Under the pieces are notes generated by a model that was given only the letters and a program-made list of their open reading frames with translations, was not told where the DNA came from and made no database searches. A stretch of DNA of 64,000 bases from Tenebrio molitor (lineage: Eukaryota > Arthropoda > Insecta > Coleoptera > Tenebrionidae): positions 10,106,001 through 10,170,000 of the forward strand of contig NC_091050.1 of the NCBI RefSeq assembly GCF_963966145.1, read 5' to 3'. The position numbers and the translations under genes are program-made. Shown piece after piece: positions 49,749 to 62,869 of the stretch (within the stretch, counting starts at the first letter, position 1; each line of letters begins with the position of its first letter).

Positions 49749-49950
49749 CAGCTTTCAATGTCAGATTTAGAAAGGAATTTGTTAAAATTTGAGTTAGGAA
49801 TTTCAAACGATTAAGCTAGTTTACTTTATCTGCCGCTCGTCAGCGGAGATAATAACTTTATCTGCCGCTCATCAGATGCCATGGCACTTTAGTATTATCA
49901 ATCCAGCTGTATAATGTCATATCTTACTAACGTTTGAAGAAAAAAATACT
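49749..49950 (+). repeat. Dispersed repeat containing a 32-bp minisatellite (2 units)
   Basis: The same repeat as 24826-25078. It has one full 32-bp unit (49823-49854) and a partial, altered second unit, against three units in the other copy. Flanking repeat sequence (GAGTTAGGAATTTCAAA, CAATCCAGCTGTATAATGTC) is well conserved. Confidence 0.75.
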
Positions 49951-52900
49951 TTTTAAATATTTCACGAAAGCCGACCAAAAAAATCTCATTGAACTACTCT
50001 GTAAAAAATCAAACTTTCAGGGATTTGACCTGACCTGTCATTGAATCATCCATCTTTTTATTTTAATCTATTAATTTAAAAAATATAACATTTGACTCCT
50101 ATCGTCCCATTTAAAATGTTTAAATTCTTTTGCGCCGCCACTGGGAGGAATAGAAAAGTGCAATTTATATCAAAGATGATGATTTAGAAATACAGGTAAT
50201 AATGAAACCAAATTAAAGAAAATGAAAAAAATACAGCAGCCTGTCATTATTTCACTCTGAAGGTATGCTCATGGGATTTCCGCACTCGCCTGCGGCACTT
50301 GTTGCATAAATTACCATTATTCCTTACTTTACATTTGCACTGTATATTTATATATTCCATAGCGCATGCTAATAAAGTAAAATATTCGTATCAATTAATT
50401 TCCAGGAAAGTAAATTTAAATGGTTATGAATTAATTTTGAGAAAATACTACTTTAGATCGTCTAAACGTAAACCTCTCCGTTTTATAATTCAAAAACAAT
50501 TTCCCTTCAGCCCTTTGACCCGCTTAAAATTTAACGTTCGATTTTAAGAGACCGTAAGCTCAATTTGCAAATCTCTTGTGTCAATTTTCTTCATAAAATT
50601 ACACGAGATAGTCTTAACCCTAAGTCGAGCTTAAACTGGTCTAATTAACATTTGAGGGGTTCCCCGAGGCCGGCAACAAGACGTTAGCATCAATCACAAC
50701 TTTTAAAACAATTAGAGCAACCCACGGACCGAAACAAGTTTTGCGTTATAACCAAATAAAAAAAAAGATATATTGTGGAATTTTATAGGAGGGAGCACAG
50801 ATGCGGTTAGAATTTATATTTACATTTTTCAGCAGTTTCCGCGGTGAAATGTGGTCGTATTACTAAATTATCAAATTGTCGCTATGCAGCTTCTTTGCAC
50901 GCGCTAATAATTTATTTTATTTCGGGGGGCGAAATGATTTCGTTCGTGAAAATTTGATTCGCGTGAGTAAAAGTGAAACATGATTCGAGTGGGCTTTTGA
51001 GTGATCAGTTCAAATTGATATAATTAGGGATTCGTGTAAGTTATGTGTTTGAAAAGGGACGGCAAATCTGGCTGGCAGTGTAATCCGCTTCCTGGCTGTA
51101 TAAATACAAGGACTTCCTTAAAGTAAACATCTTGAGGCAACGGCATGTGTATCCTTTGACCTGAACCTCACCTGAATACATAATTATCATGTAGGTTTTA
51201 CGACAAACACGACAAATTCTCTTTGTGCGCTCGTAACGCGTCGATTTAATTATTTTAATTAGAGGCGGTGCGAACGGGGGCGGCGTCCGGGTTTTATTTG
51301 ACAAATTCGTCCAATTCTGCCTCGCTACATCCCACTGATAAGCAATATTAGAGCGAGATTCCATCTCCGATCGTCGATATTTTGGGCGGCTACGTTTCGA
51401 AAGACGTTCCTTGATCTGGTTTGAAACGATACGGTCGAAGGGTTCGAGGAGCGGCGGGAGATTTTATAAAAAATATATATTTTACGGGCAGACGGTCAAT
51501 ACGCGCCGCCCCCGATTCAACAAGTGAGGCCCGCATTTTTGGTCAGCGAGTTCCCGACCCCGAAGATTGTTCGGTCGCTTCGGCAAAATTTTCGTTGATG
51601 GGAGCTCGACCGGGCAAGGTATTAGTCCCCCGTCTATTCGAGATTTGTGAAATTGACGGAACGACGACGAGCTCATTTCGCCGGAATTATATTCTCGTGT
51701 TTAGGAGCGGCCGTTTCCTTTGTGTCTCGCACAAAAACCGCTTAATACGTTCCGGCAGAAGTCACGATTAAATCAGGAAAAACTGCAGCGAAATTACAGG
51801 ATCAAAGGACCGGCACGCAGGTGCGCACTCAATGACTTCGGACTGCACAGGGATTATCTGGGATTATTGCAAAAACGCCCCCCACGTGGGATTTCATTTT
51901 GTTGTCGGTATGATATAAACGGGAATTAACGCGGAGTTTTAAGGGGTTTCCAAGAAAAATTACATTTCCAGATTCATTTTGTTATTTGCATTTTTCGGGA
52001 GGATTCTTTCCCCAGCGCTCGAATTATTTGATGAAAGCGACCCTCATGAAGTCGATTGCTGAATAAAATTTAATAAGGCGCTAACTCCGCCATCGCAAGA
52101 TGTAGCACACCTAGCGGACCCTCCAACCTAAAACAATTAATCTTTAGCTAATAGAGGCCCCACTAATTTTATTAAACTTGGGTTAGTTTTCAGTTTTAGG
52201 CGGTTGATCCGCGCTCATTTTGCCCTTAATTACGGCCGGAGCAATTTTCTTCACTAGAAAGTTTTCAAAATTGCTCTTATAAATTCTACTTTAAACTTGC
52301 ATTAACCCGCAATGGCCCGAGATAGTGCCAGACAGGTCGCGATCTGAAATAATTGCAAGCTCTACTTTCCAGTGTATTGTTTTATCTCACAAAAATAATA
52401 CATTTTTCAATTTTATTGTACGAAAACAAACAAATAGACGTTTGTTGAAATAAGTGCTCGTTCTTCTAACGTACAATTTGAAAATGACAAAATTATTGTT
52501 GTTACAACAGTCCTCTAAAATTCTCTAAAACACGTAAAAAGAGAAATCATTTGAGCAACAGAATTGGCCGAATTGGCGCATAAGAATAGGACATTATTCG
52601 ACGAGTGTGTAATAATGGCTATTACCGGCTATACGATACTTTTTCTGTAATGTAAAAATCTTGTCATTTTTACTTACAGAATTCATTTATTACGTCTTTC
52701 CTTATTTTTACTTTTACTTTATTTATTACCTAATAAAAGAAATATGGAGACTCGCGAATTATGACATTTCAAAATACATAGTTATGGCATAATGAGTATT
52801 GTATTGTATTATAACAACTTTACAGTCACAACCCGTGGAGTAGTGGCTCATTACTCACGACCGTGGTTAATGAATACCATTATTATCTGTAAACCCAAAT

Positions 52901-55900
52901 ATAAATAAAGAATTTATTATTAATTATATTATTCAACGAGGGGGTAATGATGGTTATTACTCATGAAGCTGATTTTGTGTCACGAGCGGAAAGAGAGTGA
53001 CGTAATTCATCCGAGAGGTTAATAGCCATCACGCGCAAGTAGAATACTATACTTTTTCTACGCCTGTGAAGAGAAACTAGAACAGATTTCACAGCTTCGC
53101 GTTATTTCATTTGTGCCATCAAAGTGAGCTTAATTTACATGAAATTGGCAACACTGTCACCTGGAGGGAATTAGCAATATAAACCGTTACTGTGGTAAAC
53201 CTTAATATTGGTAACGTAGTTGCAAGCTAGTTGACATGCAATAGACCGAGCTTCATTGATTATAACAGAAGGTTAGATATGGGAAATTCACGAATTCTGC
53301 AACGGTTTCGGTCCTTTGCTATTGCAATGATATGAATTCTGTATTATATTCACGTTCACGTTAATTTAAAACTGGGACATAGATTAAATGGCATTAGAAA
53401 TTGGTTTTCGAGGTGCAGAGGAGCCCTCCAGCACAATAAACGCGTCATATTCTTCAAACGAGATTAAAACAGTCTCTAAATGGTGATGTTTAAAACGAAA
53501 GAACAAATAAAATCCACTAAGAGAGACAAATGTTGATGACTTGTTTCGTCTTTATATGAAAGTTATTAAAATAAACCGAATGAAAAATGAAGAGGCAGTT
53601 TTCACATCCCTCCATTTGCGCTTTAATCGTGTCCACGTCTACAATTTATTTTCCTTTTGTCCACTTTTTGTTAATAACGAGTGATTTTTCATGTTTCTAA
53701 TGATGTCTGGCTAACAAAAAGCCGGTACGGTTTTTCCGGGTTTGCATCAAAAATTAATGTTAATAAAAAATTCCACAAACAATTATTGTTATTTCAAACG
53801 GACAAAGCGGCCTTAATTAGGGCCTAACGAAATTTATGACGGTGTAGAACCTTTGTTAAAAAATTCAAGGAGGGACGAGGGCCACTTGCGGCGACCATTA
53901 GGTCAGCTTTAGAGTCCATTCGAACGTTATGATTATTATATCGAAAAATTATGATTATGACAAGCCATCCGGGGCCTCTCACAACAACCGGACTCGGCTC
54001 CGGAGAGCGCCCCAAATCCCCGAGCGCCGAACACAATTTGGCTCGCTTAAAAATCGCGTAACGAGCTTGTACACTATTTTTAGTTGGAATCCCAGCCGGA
54101 TTTATTAAGCTCTCGAGCTTTAATTTGAACTGTAACAAAGCTGCGATCGGGGAAGTTTTTAACGGTTGCGCTTTTGTCACGGTTTCAGGTCAAAGCTCGC
54201 AGGAATCCTAGATTTCGGCAGACAAAGAGTCCATAATTCTGGAAGTTGCTGGATAAATAGACCGTTTATTCAATAAAAAGGCAAACAAGCAAAAAACCGA
54301 GAGAAAGTTCGGCAAAGAGTTGCGGCGACTGTAACAGTCCATTTCAAGGCCGATGCGAGCTTTATTGTGATCCTGCGACAAATTATGGCCCTGCAACAGT
54401 TATCTGGAGCAGTAAAGCCCGGAAGGGCCCAGAATTCCGGTGACCCCCAATAGTCTTATCAGAGGCTCGCAGAGGACAATAGAAGTAACGGCTGAAGAAA
54501 GGCGGCGACGGCGGCACCGAGAGATATCTGCTATTTTTGTTTCTTCGCGGGGGTGGTTGCGGAGGACGTATCTGGCGATCTCGCAGGCGAGTTTAATGAC
54601 ACTTTTTCTCTCCATCATGCTTATCCGGGAAGCTGCGTCATCAGGCGAAAGCTCGCCATGCATCTCCGGAATTACCATGCAAAGTGGTCATTGCACTTCC
54701 GTCAACAATTAATGACTGTCCGATAAACTAATACGGCCCTGGCATAACCCGGACATAACTCATGTTAATCTGCGTCTCAATCTGAGCACATTTAAGTGAA
54801 ACAGACACTTTGTTCCGAAGCTCGACTCGGTCACACATAAATCAGTTCAAAGCTCGGAATTCCTGCTAGGTTTGTTTTTAGAGCAGGAAAGCTCCAAGCC
54901 GGAAAAATTCGCTACAAGCGGCGATACATCCAGAGGGTTATTTTAATCGGACTTTTGAGAAATTCTGCCTCATTACGACACGGAAGGATTTCGAGCAAGT
55001 GGGACATGTGTGGGAACTGCAAAATACATTATTTCTCTTGAACGCGGCCAAATTACGTGATATAAATTTTTCAAGTGGAATTCATTTATGCCGAGGGTAT
55101 TTAAATTTATGCTATTCTTCTCTTATATCCTTGCATTCAATCAATATTCTCCTGGAAAATGAATGGAAATGTTGAACTCCGCGGAATTTTAAACAAGTCT
55201 CGAGTGGCTGATACAGCAAACTTTTAAGACTTTAACCGGCCGGGGCAATGTAGGAACTTGCCAGATTATTATCGGCAATTAATGGCCAATCAGCGCCAAT
55301 TAAATCGAACAAACAATAGTTTGACTGGAAGTTTTCCGAGAGCTGACATATCGCCTCCAATAAAATCCGCCATTATGTTAAATTGCAGTGTGGGTAAAAC
55401 GTCGAAACGTTGCTGGTCGGTGTACGGCAAATATTTACCGTGAAATGTACATTTGTGAACTGCGGACACGTTTTTGCCGAGCAGAATCGGGGATGAATAC
55501 AAAAACAGAGATTTTTCAACGTTAGTCTTGTCCCAACAACGCGAAAGGAAAAAACTTGTCAACCGGAGCGATTCCCGTCCAGGTTCCGGCTCAAAAAGTA
55601 AATAATTGTTTTTGCGGGAGAGCTTTAGCCAAATAACAACAAAGTTGGTAGCTTATGTGCGCGTCTTCTGATTAAATCCGGCGAACTCGCCGTACTGTGT
55701 ATATATCAAAAAGTTTACCCAATTAGTCAAATTCGCCATAATTAAATAATTCCAAATTAATTTATTGATGCCGGCAAGTTCTGGTTTAATCCATTAAAAA
55801 AGTTTTAAAGCTAAATTCATTGCTTCTCGACTTCACTGATGCTCCACTTGGAGTGCAATAAATCTTTGTTAAACACGGAATCAAAATATTTTGCAGGAAC

Positions 55901-56449
55901 TGGAAGGGCGCAGGAAAGGGTCAGAGATCTTTGCCCCAACGTGCAAGAGAGAAATTTGTTATTAGAACTTTCCGTGAAGTGTTGCCAACATTCAAATAGT
56001 ATTGTTGATAATTTATTCGGTCTGTCCGAAGCAGCCATTACAATAAATTTATTTTCAGGCGGGCACCATTATCGATATATTAAGCATAAAATGTGCTGCA
56101 GTTAAAATAATCACATAAAAATACCGCAGCCTGCCGTTGTTGCCATAAAATACGTGTCACTTCCTAATTTAACAATGATTTTATCGTTTACAAGAGATTA
56201 ATAAATTATTCCTAAATTAAGCAATATATTTCATTATTTACGCACAATAAAGCAACGAAAGCTAAATTTGTAAATTTGTGGAGCATATTGACAATTTTGA
56301 CATGTTTACACATTTTGAACAGCTACGGTATCTTGATTTTTACATACTAAGCAAACTATCTGTCACTTTACCGCACGGAGTGTGTAAAGTAACACGAACA
56401 TTTTACGCTTTCAGGGACCTCCAAAAAAACTGTTAGTTTATCATACATT

Positions 56450-56598
56450 GTTTTTCTTTTGGTTTTCCTCTTTTGTCAATTGTATTTCACTATTTCTCAA
56501 AACTATTTCATATTTACTTTCACATTTAATAGAGATAGGAAATAGTTTTGAGAAATAGTGAAATACAATTGACAAAAGAGGAAAACCAAAAGAAAAAC
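56450..56598. repeat. Perfect palindrome: 60-bp arms, 29-bp spacer
   Basis: 56450-56509 and 56539-56598 are exact reverse complements over all 60 bases by my reading. The left arm starts GTTTTTCTTTTGGTTTTCCT. The spacer 56510-56538 is AT-rich. No obvious target duplication flanks it. The absence of any mismatch implies recent formation or active homogenisation. Confidence 0.9.
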
Positions 56599-56824
56599 AC
56601 TGTAAATAAAGTTCATTTATACTAAGGCAGCATACAGGATACATTTTTGAAAAATGGACATAATTTAATTGTTTTCGTCTGAAGTCTCGTCGCCCCATCT
56701 TGTGGTGTAAATCGTAAGCATCTCAGTCAGTCAGTCTGTTGACAGATTTTGCAAAATTATTGTTTACGACAAGTTTTAGTTTGAGAAAACAGGATCGTCG
56801 GCCAAAAAGATTAATAGATTACTA

Positions 56825-56903
56825 ATGCGGTAGGCATTTTACAGCGCGAGGTTTTTAATTTGAAACACGACCGCCAACCGCTGTAAAATAAAGCCTACCG
56901 CAT
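56825..56903. repeat. Short palindrome, ATGCGGTAGGC ends
   Basis: ATGCGGTAGGCATTTTACAG, CG at the left pairs with CGCTGTAAAATAAAGCCTAC, CGCAT at the right. The ~32-bp centre contains GCGAGG and GACCGCC. Confidence 0.7.
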
Positions 56904-58348
56904 ACGTAACGAATACGAATAACTAAGTATTTCAGGAAGGTCCAAAAGCTTTTGGACAATTTGCACCATTGGGAGTTAAGAGGACGCTAATATTGTTGGG
57001 ACAGGGGAGATAAACATAAAGAAAGGTATTTTGTACCAATAATCCCTTCGAGTCTTGATGTCACCGCCTCCCATTTTAATTACCACATAATTTTTGGGGT
57101 GTTATTTGAAAGAGCCTTTTTATGCTTAGCGCCATATAATACTTTTATAGGGTCGTATAAGAAGATTATGTAACCGACAATAGAGTAAAGTTGTGGAGGA
57201 GTTGCGAAATAAAATACAAAATTGCTAAGACTCTCTATCGAGCAGAATTTTTGTGATTACGAGACGACGAAAGTTAATTAATTAGTTTGCAGTCAATTTG
57301 GGAATAAATTGCTAATGGGGAAGGTAAAGGAGGAGTTTCATTGGATTAGAGGGAAGCACTCCGTGAAGAAGTCAGCAAATAATCAGATCTCGTTTTTCAA
57401 GAATCAAATTAAAAATATTTCACTGTTTGGATGAAGTAATGGAAAGTGAGCTTGTCAGTGTCATTAATCAAAAAATCAAGAAGAACTCGGCGCGCATTCG
57501 GTCTTCATCAAGTTAATAAAACAAAATGTTTTGTTGGGGCGTTGGGGGGATTGTGCGCCTCAAATTCTTCACTTTCCTGAGAGTGGGAGTCGAGAACATC
57601 CACAAATTTTATAGATTCTAAACCGAAGTGACATATTAATTTATTAGAAAGCCTGAAAAAAATATAATTCGGGTCCGGATCCGAATGATAAACAGTTTTC
57701 ACTAAAAAGTTTCATTGGATAAAAAAGTTATAAAAACGTGATAAGACAGTTTCATCCGAAGGTTCTCTTAATTTGAGTCGCCGTGTTTTGGGGGATTCGA
57801 TTCGCGCCTTGCCAATAAACCGGATTATAAAAAATAAAATAAAATGAATATTGAGACGTCAATTTCTCCTTTGATTTTTATAATTTGTGTTTAATGCCGC
57901 AAGCGGAGTAAATTCCATTATAAAAGCAATCCCAAGCAACGTTTTCATTAATGTCTTCCGTAAAATAAAACACTTAGGAGGATAAAAGTGCTGGGCAAAT
58001 ATAATTAATATTGATTAAAGACGTCAACTTTGAAATTGCACTTCCTGATACCAGTACAGGGACGTTTTATTAATGCCACTCACTTCTGCGGTTTCCCATT
58101 AAAAATTATTTATCGATGAAATTGTGAAAGGACTTCTTTAGCAGCGGCGCTGAGAAAGATTGGCGGCGACTGGCACCAGAGGGCCTCTTTCTTATAATAT
58201 TATTTTCTCAGTTTCAGTACAATGAAAGTATTACATTTTATGTCGTCGATAAATTTATATATTGGAAGTAAATTGATTAGCAATCAGGAGAAAAACTTTT
58301 CTACACAGTTATCGAGTAAAAATCGTCATAAGGAAAAATATGTTATAC

Positions 58349-58456
58349 ACCCGACGGAATTGAAAATGCAACCCACAATACATTTGCAAAGCAAAGCAAA
58401 CCTGGATACTTCCCCAGGTTTGCTTCGCAAATGTATTGTGGGTTGTATCGTCGCCT
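58349..58456. mobile_element. Hairpin-family element (copy 9), trimmed ends
   Basis: ACCCGACGGAATTGAAAATG, AACCCACAATACATTTGC, AAACCTGGAT form the left arm. CCAGGTTTGCTTCGCAAATG, TATTGTGGGTTG form the right. The outermost CAGGGTATTTCACGAGTGAT segment is missing on both sides. AAAGC is duplicated in the left arm. Confidence 0.7.
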
Positions 58457-60041
58457 TAAAGAATCATCAATACTACACCTGACAATTCATTTTAATTCAA
58501 TTTTTAAAAAATGAGTTGCAACGAAATAATTTTTGCGAGGGTATTGGAATAATATTTTTTGTACTGAAGAAAACCAATTTGTTTTTACTCCTTCGGCACA
58601 TAAAAATTTGAATTGATTATTTACAACAATTTATTATTTGTTGTTTTTGAGCGGTTACGTTCTACAGCCCCGGGCTCCTGAAATTACGTTCGGGATTCTG
58701 GGGCAATTTTTGTTTAAATTAAAACGTGTTCGTGAAGAGGAGTTTGTAATTTTTTATTTTGTTGGAGCGTCTGGTTGCGTCTTGATTATTGATGTCGCGT
58801 TTATTATTCAGGATTTATGCGTTTGTAGCGTGAAAAATGGCCATTAATTTGTGAAAAGTTGTATAAGTGGCTTGGGCTCAGTTGACAGTAGGAAATAAAT
58901 AAAAGCTCTGGGCGGATCCAGACGAAATTAAAAATCTGCAATCCGATCATAACTCTCTATAAAACATCTCGTATATCTTTGGTATTCCAGAGGCAAGTAC
59001 CATATTTTACATCAGCTTTTAATTTGTTCCCGGTTTCCCGGATAGCAATATCTTGTTGTTTTGTAGGATTTTTTAAGTTAGTGTTTGTCATAACACGCAG
59101 GGAATTCAAATAAAGGAGGGTCGTTGGATTAGGAACAATATCCTCGTTCAAGGAACGTCTCCCATTTTTATTACATGTGGAATGTGGGGCGCAAACACCG
59201 AATCCGCCGTGATCCTTTCAAAAGGACTCTCGAAATTTCCCTGAATTATGAACAAAAGCTCTGACCGCCTTGCAATCCTCGTATTATTTCTGCGATTATT
59301 GTACCACATTGACTGCTTGTTTTCCGCTGTTTCACCACTAAGCTAAAATCGATGCAGCAGAAGCACACACTAATCATCCGGTGGGGCCCGGCCAGGGCCG
59401 AACTCGCGTCTTTTCATCCTTCCCCAACTTGGACGGAACAAAGTTATTCCCCGTTCGAGATTTCCACCCTCCCTTCGGTGCAACTCACCGTAGCGCTCAA
59501 CCAACCCCTGTTACCGACATTCTTGATTGAAAATCAACATCCTTCTCGCGCCGCTCTTTGATCTTTCGCCCTTTAAAAACTCCCATTCCTGCCGACAGTA
59601 TGCGGCCCGCTAAAGGGAAAAATGAATTTGATCTCGCTCGTAGGAGCACTGCTTTAACTGCGAATTTAGAAAAACTTACGTGGGGGGGACTACGTCGGGC
59701 GGCCGGGGGAGGTATTATATTAAACTTGCAGCGCTGCACCAGAATAAAGGGACATTCATTAATCAGGTTGGAAAGGCGAAATTGCTTTGTCAAAAAAAAT
59801 ACAGTTTTTAATAAACATTCAAACAAAGCATTCAAAGCATTATCTTGAAAATTTTCGTTTACCAAAAGAACATTACAAATCTTCGTATCCTTGAGCTTTA
59901 ATTTAAAATTACAAAGAACTCCTCTAACCTACCAATCTACAGAGTCATAAATGTTTCTAACCTCGTAGCGTGTTATAGAAATTTGCCACCTCTTATTCTG
60001 GTGTACCTACACCCCTAAGGGTTTACTACAAGATAAATTGA

Positions 60042-60362
60042 TGTGATTACTTGGTTGCCTAAAAGCAAGGGGCTTTCAGATTCCCACAACAAATTTTGTC
60101 TGTTTGATCGATTAAAATATCTCTTCTTCTTCTTTTTTTCAAAGGAAAGGCTGAAAATTTTCACCGTTGCACTCCAGACACTTATTAATAACTGTTTAAA
60201 CATTTGCTCTTCCAAATATCCAAATATTGCAAAATCCAGTGATGTCAGATCTCGATAACACGGCGGAAATGTAAGAAATGTGGTTTTATACTTATTAGAT
60301 GATGGCTCTAAAATCGTTGTAAATAAGGCAACGTTGCACGTGCTTTGTGTGTAGTGGGACAA
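60042..60362 (-). pseudogene. Transposase C-terminal remnant (Tc1/mariner-type, DLTxLDF...GYL)
   Basis: On the minus strand the frame reads PPCYRDLTSLDFAIFGYLEE, QMFK at 60266-60193. Tc1/mariner-like transposases of insects carry PPRSPDLTPLDFxLWGYLKxxVY at the equivalent place, close to the last catalytic acidic residue. Here the RSP triplet is CYR. The frame stays open from 60362 to 60015 but downstream sequence is lysine-rich and no longer transposase-like. The end matching 35332-35365 (AAAGCCCCTTGCTTTTAGGC) probably belongs to the element's 3' part. It is a relic, not functional. Confidence 0.6.
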
Positions 60363-62341
60363 TCTTGTTAAAGATGTTGTGCTATATTCGCTCCCCTAAA
60401 TCCTCAACAACTCCCTGGGATACTGAAAGCCTTCCACTTATTTACACTTCCAGTCCGAACAGAGTGTGAAATGTGAAATGTCAAATTGACATTCTAACTA
60501 GCTAACGTGAATCCTGAAATTGAGAGGCGGCAAATTGATACGTATGCACAAGATCGCAGCCAACTATAATATTCGAGTGGTTACAATAATTTAGTCTTTG
60601 TTTTAGTAAAGATTCTGCTTAAAGGAAAAGACAAAGGAAAAGTCTGCTCTTGAGTTAGGAGCGTAGTTTCACCAATAATTAAGCAAGTTTTCTTTCCGAT
60701 TAATAATTCAAGGATCAATTAGTCGGAAAAATCTCTAAACGTGGGTTTAATTTTTGCAATTCTTGGTTGGTCTCTCGGTTGGGTTTTGTCTCTCGGTTCC
60801 AACTCCATCAAATATTAAGTTATTAGGAATGTAAATTATTCAAAGCTCTCAGGAGTAAGTGACCCTGTTGTAAGTAAGATAAACCAGCGAAAAAACTTTC
60901 TGAGCTGGTGTAATACATATTTAAAAGTTTATCGCGTACTTAGAGTAAACGCGACAAAAGCACAATTATTCCCACCGGTTGACAAAGCAGAAGAGCTCGA
61001 CTTGCCAAAACCGTAAATTCCCCACTAGGCGAATTTCACCATTAAATAAATTCGCCTTTATCACGTACTGCCTCACAACAAGCCATGTAGTGTTAGCATC
61101 TCGAAATAATTTACGATAATTGAATGATTAAGTCGCTTTTAAGCAGCAAACCGCATCTGACACCGCATTTTGTTCGTTGAATTGCCCCAATTTATGGCGA
61201 CCGAAATTCTTAACGGTTTCGCAGCTCGTTTCCAATAAAATTTAAGTATCGCAAGGCGTGCACTGCGGGGAGGAATTTTTAGCGGTAATTGCTTAACAAA
61301 TTAGCTCCTTTATCGAGTTAATTGTAATGTGACTGCGGTAGTGTATTACTTTTACATTGCAAAATTATCCGAAGAGGAAATTAAGGAAAAGCCGAATGAC
61401 TTTCCAGAATGTAAACTCTCGCTTATATCCTACGGGATTCGAGAGTTTGCCTTGTAAATATTGGAGCAAGGAGTTAACGTTTTTGTATGGGTGAGGCAGT
61501 TTTTACAGATTGGAGATATCAATACGAGGAAATGTTACGTTTATAAACAAAAATATCAGTTTTGCGAAGAGGTAAATTGGGATGAAATGGCGGAAAGCTT
61601 GGGTATTTCATACAAAATCTGTGGCTTCATTTATTAAACATTTTAGAAACATGATTAAGACACTGAAGCTGTTGAAAATACATTACTTAATTTTTTTCAT
61701 TCATACTAATTATTCATAATCACGTGTATATTTACAATAAAATTAATTTTTAAATTTTTATATGTAGTAAGAAACTACCGTGCGATCAACAATTATTTAG
61801 ATCAAAGATGGCTTTGAGATCTTGGACGTATTTCCACAGATGCTCTGGAATGCATGGAAGTATTTCTGGTTGCATATACCTGTTTCAATTTAAATTCTCC
61901 GTTATTGAAAACACCATTACGAAACAAGATGAATTTTTTATGTACTGAAGAAAAACTATTTTTCTCCCTACCGGTTAGAAATGTAGGCTGTGGATACCTC
62001 ATTTGAGGTGAGAAAATTCAACTTTCTCGCTAAGGTAAGAAAGTAAATCATGAAATGTTTATGGTAAAACTGTACCAAAATACAAATGTCAAAAGTGTCA
62101 AAAGTGAAATAAGTTATTGATAAATGAAAGCCAATTCAATGAAGTAAGTTGGTAGGTCAATCATATAATCTGGAAAATAAACAGATAAGCTAGGTAGGCA
62201 GATTACTTTACCCTGTTTATATCAAATTTTCGAACAAACCTCAAACTACTATTCAATTCTCAAAATTTTCGTTTTAATCACGAATATAACCATCTTTTTT
62301 GACTTTTTTCAACAAAGTTGTGCCGGTAGGGAAAAAAATTG

Positions 62342-62466
62342 TATTCAAACCTTGTTAAGAAAGTGTCCTTGCAGACCTTAGGCACTTACAAACCTCGTCT
62401 ACGACTCGGTTTATAATCTTTGCCTGCGGTCTGCAAGAAACCACTTTCTTACCTTGGTTTGAAATA
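62342..62466. repeat. Palindrome with CCTCGTCTACGACTCGG centre
   Basis: TATTCAAACCTTGTTAAGAA, AGTGTCCTTGCAGACC on the left pairs with GGTCTGCAAGAAACCACTTT, CTTACCTTGGTTTGAAATA on the right, with a few mismatches. The centre is at 62393-62409. Confidence 0.75.
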
Positions 62467-62869
62467 TACTATTTGTGTTAAAATTTGATTAATAGTGACA
62501 GTTGTTTGACGTTTCTCAGCTGAGTTAGCAAAGATACGAAAAATCTGACACTGTCAGATCATTATCTTATCAAGCATGTTGACAGCTAACCTAAAATTTA
62601 GAGTCAAAAAATCTTTCTTTATTTTCTTTATTGGAAATGTTTTATATTCAAAATAAATTAACTTAAGGATTCCTATTCTCGAAGCAAATATCTAAGGGCA
62701 CCCTTTGTTGAAAACAAACATGTTCCGAATAAACATAAATAAATGTCATTCGTGTCAAACGGCGGGAAATCCAAACTTTACACTGTCTAAACGGTTTAAT
62801 TTTTCAAATGCCTACTCAGCCCAGGATTTTATTTGAACGCGCGATATAAAATAATATAAATTACATATA

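Noticed and set aside
51421..51771. 116-codon plus-strand frame rich in arginine and serine
   Set aside because: No ATG at the indicated start, no recognisable domain, and composition follows the local GC-rich patch.
59497..59865. 122-codon minus frame and 96-codon plus frame over the same bases
   Set aside because: Open on both strands in a slightly GC-rich patch, no domain or splice context; most likely chance.
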